Shown here: positions 61,694-64,000 of the stretch, piece by piece
How the letters are laid out: each line of letters begins with the position of its first letter
Position numbering within the stretch: the stretch's first letter is position 1
Source of the DNA: Epiperipatus broadwayi
Taxonomy: Eukaryota; Onychophora; Udeonychophora; Euonychophora; Peripatidae
Reading direction: 5' to 3'
Assembly (NCBI GenBank): GCA_028023455.1
Contig: JAQFVV010012510.1
Location: forward strand, 1,304,001-1,368,000
Length of the DNA: 64,000 bases
Translations under genes and position numbers: made by a program
The notes under the pieces: model-generated
Database searches by the model: none
What the model saw: the letters and a program-made list of their open reading frames with translations, nothing else
Told to the model about the DNA's origin: nothing

Positions 61694-62410
61694 TAACTTT
61701 TTGGGCTGTACCTTGTATTATTTCCCATTAAACAATGATATTTCGACAGACTAGCATCCACCATTATCAAGGTTAACTTTTGAAAAAAAAAACCCATTAG
61801 ATCTTAAATAATAATGTGACTGTGTGTGAGATGAGAAATGAAATCCAACTTGAAGTAGTTCAGCATTCAAAATATGAGGCTTATCAAAATGTTTATTTCC
61901 CTCAGTATTTTCATCTATTAATTTTAAGTTAATATTAGATAAAATGAGAGGTTTCCACATAGCTGGTATATGTTGTGCTTCATCAGCCCTATTTAAACCA
62001 GTGGTTCTCTTTAATATTTCAATTGACTCTTTTATGGTTCTTAAATCATATCTTTCCAAATTAGCAAGTATTTCTGTATTGTCAAAATCAAGTTTGTGAT
62101 CAGTTTCTAAAAAATGGGAAGTAAAAACTGATGTGCCAATTTTTTGATTAAAAGCATTTCTATGTTTCTTAACCTTGACATTTATTCATCTATTAGACTG
62201 ACCCACATAGTCTCTTGAGCACTGAAAACATGGAATTTCATAAACTCCCTGGTGTTTCAAAAATATTCTGTCTTTAGGTTTATATAAAAAATCACCAATT
62301 TTTTTGCCAGTAGAAAAAGTAGTTGTTATATTAAAACAAGATAGTCTTTTATTGATTTTATCAATAACCTCTTTAATATAAGATAAAATTACTCTATTAA
62401 AAGAGGAATT
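61694..62410 (-). pseudogene. Penelope-like element endonuclease fragment (left, inverted copy)
   Basis: Minus-strand copy of the C-terminal part of a PLE polyprotein. It includes the linker with KDRIF, the GIY-YIG endonuclease start GVYEIPC, CSRDYVGQSNR, an in-frame TGA directly after QSNR, and then the HRNAF and NLERYDLRT segments to the C-terminus near 61770. The RT is missing, so it is 5'-truncated. The 3' end beyond the ORF carries CTTGATAATG…GATGCTAG…GTCGAAATATC, resembling the degenerate hammerhead-type motifs of PLE ends. It forms a head-to-head inverted pair with 62474-63194. Confidence 0.85.
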
Positions 62411-62473
62411 GTCAATTATATTCTTTTTCTTTTTAATATTAATGTTATATAAAGCCTTACATATGATCTTTTT

Positions 62474-63105
62474 CCTCTTTTAATAGAGTAATTTTACCTT
62501 ACATTAGGGGGGTTACTGATAAAATCAGTAGAAGACTATCTTGTTTTAATATAAAGACTACTTTTTCTACTGGCAAAAAAAATGGTGATTTTTTATATAA
62601 ACCTAAAGACAGAATATTTTTGGAACATCAGGGAGTTTATGAAATTCCATGTTTTCAGTGCTCAAGAGGCTATGTGGGTCAGTCTAATAGACAAATAAAT
62701 GTCAGGGTTAAAGAACATAGAAATGCTTTTAATCAAAAAATTAGCACATCAGTTTTAACTTCCCATTTTTTAGAAACTGGTCACAAACCTGATTTTGACA
62801 ATACAAAAATACTTGATAATTTGGAAAGATATGATTTAAGAACCATGAGAGAGGCCATTGAAATATTAAAGAGACCTACTTGTTTAAATAGGGCTGATAA
62901 AGCACAACATATACCAGCTATGTGGAAACCTCTCATTTTATCTAATATTAACTTAAAATTAATAGGTGAAAATATTGAGGGAAATAAACATTTTGATAAG
63001 CCTCATATTGTGAATGCTGAACTACTTCAAGTTGGATCTCATTTCTCATTTCACACACAGTCATGTTATTATTTAAGATCTAACAGTTTTTCTTTCAAAA
63101 GTTAA
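62474..63105 (+). pseudogene. Penelope-like element endonuclease fragment (right copy)
   Basis: Open without stops from about 62474 to 63105. A TTG at 62620 is the first possible non-ATG start, but the frame clearly enters from upstream. The linker (LPYIRGVTDKISRRL, TFSTGKK, KPKDRIF) leads into the GIY-YIG domain: GVYEIPC, CSRGYVGQSNRQI, VRVKEHRNAF. GIY-YIG endonucleases nick target DNA for PLE retrotransposition. The RT is absent (5' truncation), so the copy cannot mobilise itself. The uninterrupted frame suggests younger age than, or different constraint from, the left copy. Its 3' tail (about 63106-63194) mirrors that of the left copy. Confidence 0.85.
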
Positions 63106-63150
63106 CCTTGATAATGATGGATGCTAGTCCATCGAAATATCGGTGTTTAA
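63106..63150 (+). ncRNA. Degenerate hammerhead-ribozyme-like motif at PLE end
   Basis: Reads TTGATAATGATGGA, loop TGCTAG, TCCATCGAAATATC. GATGGA pairs fully with TCCATC as a stem II and is followed by GAAA, the 3' half of the hammerhead core. The 5' half should be CTGANGA and is changed here. PLEs are known to carry such ribozymes; activity is unlikely in this form. Confidence 0.35.
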
Positions 63151-63227
63151 TGAAAAATAATACATGGTACAGCCCAAAAAATGATAATTTATGTACATTA
63201 TACAACCGTGAAAACATTAAATATATA

Positions 63228-63370
63228 TATATGATCACTAGATGGAGTTTTACCAATAGCTCTAAACAAGCTTTGTTTACATAAGTGCTGAGAGAGATAG
63301 AATTCAAAATCTCTACTGATTCTCCCTATCTCCAGACCAGCTGGTTTTGAGCTTAATGGCTCATGTCAGT
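63228..63370 (-). repeat. Dispersed repeat, PLE-end-like (copy 2)
   Basis: Matches 35815-35945. On the minus strand CTGACATGAGC (63359-63369), loop CATTAA, GCTCAAAAC (63344-63352) and then CAGCTGGTC give a perfect 4-bp GAGC/GCTC stem II between near-consensus hammerhead core halves. GAAA is mutated to AAAA. Best read as the end of a PLE or a ribozyme-bearing short element. Confidence 0.45.
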
Positions 63371-63633
63371 GAAGTGCTGGGAGTCTAGAAACTAGACCTA
63401 AAATACAAACTCAAAACTTACCACTTATCAAACACGTTTTTATTAATTTGAAAGCATGAATTTATCAGTCATGTAAATGTCTTCAAATCCAGCTTAACAA
63501 ACTAGATAGCTATATGGGCATGAATTCATCTTGGTTTCACCATATAGTAAAAGCCTCTGCAATATATAGCATTGGAAAAACATTCAAAGGTACACTTATA
63601 ATAATTAAAACATAAATTTCATAACTTGTTTTG

Positions 63634-63635
<2 letters not shown>
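63371..63635. other. Unassigned AT-rich stretch
   Basis: No ORF or repeat partner recognised. Confidence 0.5.

Positions 63636-63693
<58 letters not shown>
63636..63693. repeat. (AT)n(GT)n microsatellite
   Basis: About 35 bases of AT followed by about 20 of GT. Confidence 0.95.
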
Positions 63694-63699
63694 AGGAGT

Positions 63700-64000
63700 T
63701 TTACATACTCTCACAATATATAATAAATCATCTCATTAGTTCTTATAGAATGTTGTGCATACATTAAGTGAATATTAATTACTAATTTATAACATTTACA
63801 AAAATACTAGTGTACTATTAAAAAGACAGCCTTTGATTAACCTTTGAGATCTTAAAGAACACAAGCAGGACCAATTCTCAATGTTGATTACTTGCAAATA
63901 TTGTTATTGCATAATTGTTTACATGATCAATAACTAACACAACTGGCCAATGCTTATTAACATATTGATAGTTCTTAATTGAAATATTGATTGAGGCTTT
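63700..64000 (+). repeat. Start of a third GPCR duplication unit
   Basis: Matches 26170-26462 of unit 1 and about 51310-51605 of unit 2 in order. Shared words include AAAAAGACAGC, TTTGATTAACCTTTGA, TTGCAAATATTGTTATTG, CCAATGCTTAT and GATAGTTCTTAATT. In both units the receptor ATG follows about 1.0 kb later, so the gene would start roughly 1 kb beyond the window. Confidence 0.82.

Overview
This is a window of AT-rich animal nuclear DNA, dense in microsatellites, MITE-like hairpins, Ty3/gypsy elements, a LINE relic, Penelope-like (PLE) endonuclease fragments and tRNA-derived SINEs. The only host genes I can support are two intronless rhodopsin-class GPCRs that resemble the arthropod Moody / Trapped-in-endoderm-1 group. 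An invertebrate, most likely an arthropod and perhaps a chelicerate, is my best guess. That is inference from the gene family and repeat types; no marker in the window fixes the species.

Layout. 1-15276 is a large palindromic (foldback-like) repeat. Its left arm is interrupted by a young Ty3/gypsy element on the minus strand (671-11303; two 2,551-bp LTRs; gag-protease, RT-RNase H and integrase frames nearly intact) and by a 5'-truncated LTR of another gypsy family (11304-12981). 16454-24232 is an older, broken Ty3/gypsy element on the plus strand, distantly related to both. 25551-31270 is a GPCR-bearing duplication unit with gene 1 at 27457-28485. 31280-35800 has no recognisable gene. 35815-38640 holds a PLE-like repeat and a decayed LINE reverse transcriptase split by a 341-bp hairpin insertion. 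42958-49173 is an old retroelement with 2.1-kb direct repeats and a gag-like relic; 49180-50588 is a piece of another LTR element. 50589-55330 is the second GPCR unit with gene 2 at 52666-53646, and its continuation lies at 61040-61640 after about 5.7 kb of inserted microsatellites and hairpins. 61694-63194 is a head-to-head pair of 5'-truncated PLE endonuclease copies. From about 63700 to the window end the upstream flank of the GPCR unit appears a third time, which predicts a third receptor gene just beyond the window.

The most useful biology is the comparison of duplicated copies. The two GPCR units and the two 2.1-kb repeats act as each other's empty-site controls. They expose recent insertions: a class-II-tRNA-like SINE with a 16-bp target duplication and two members of a small family of about 0.1 kb with long target duplications. 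They also reveal a one-base change that shortens the second receptor's tail. I found no host gene cluster that looks like a new defence or metabolic system; the less familiar items are the small hairpin retro-insertions and the recombination scar around the young gypsy element.
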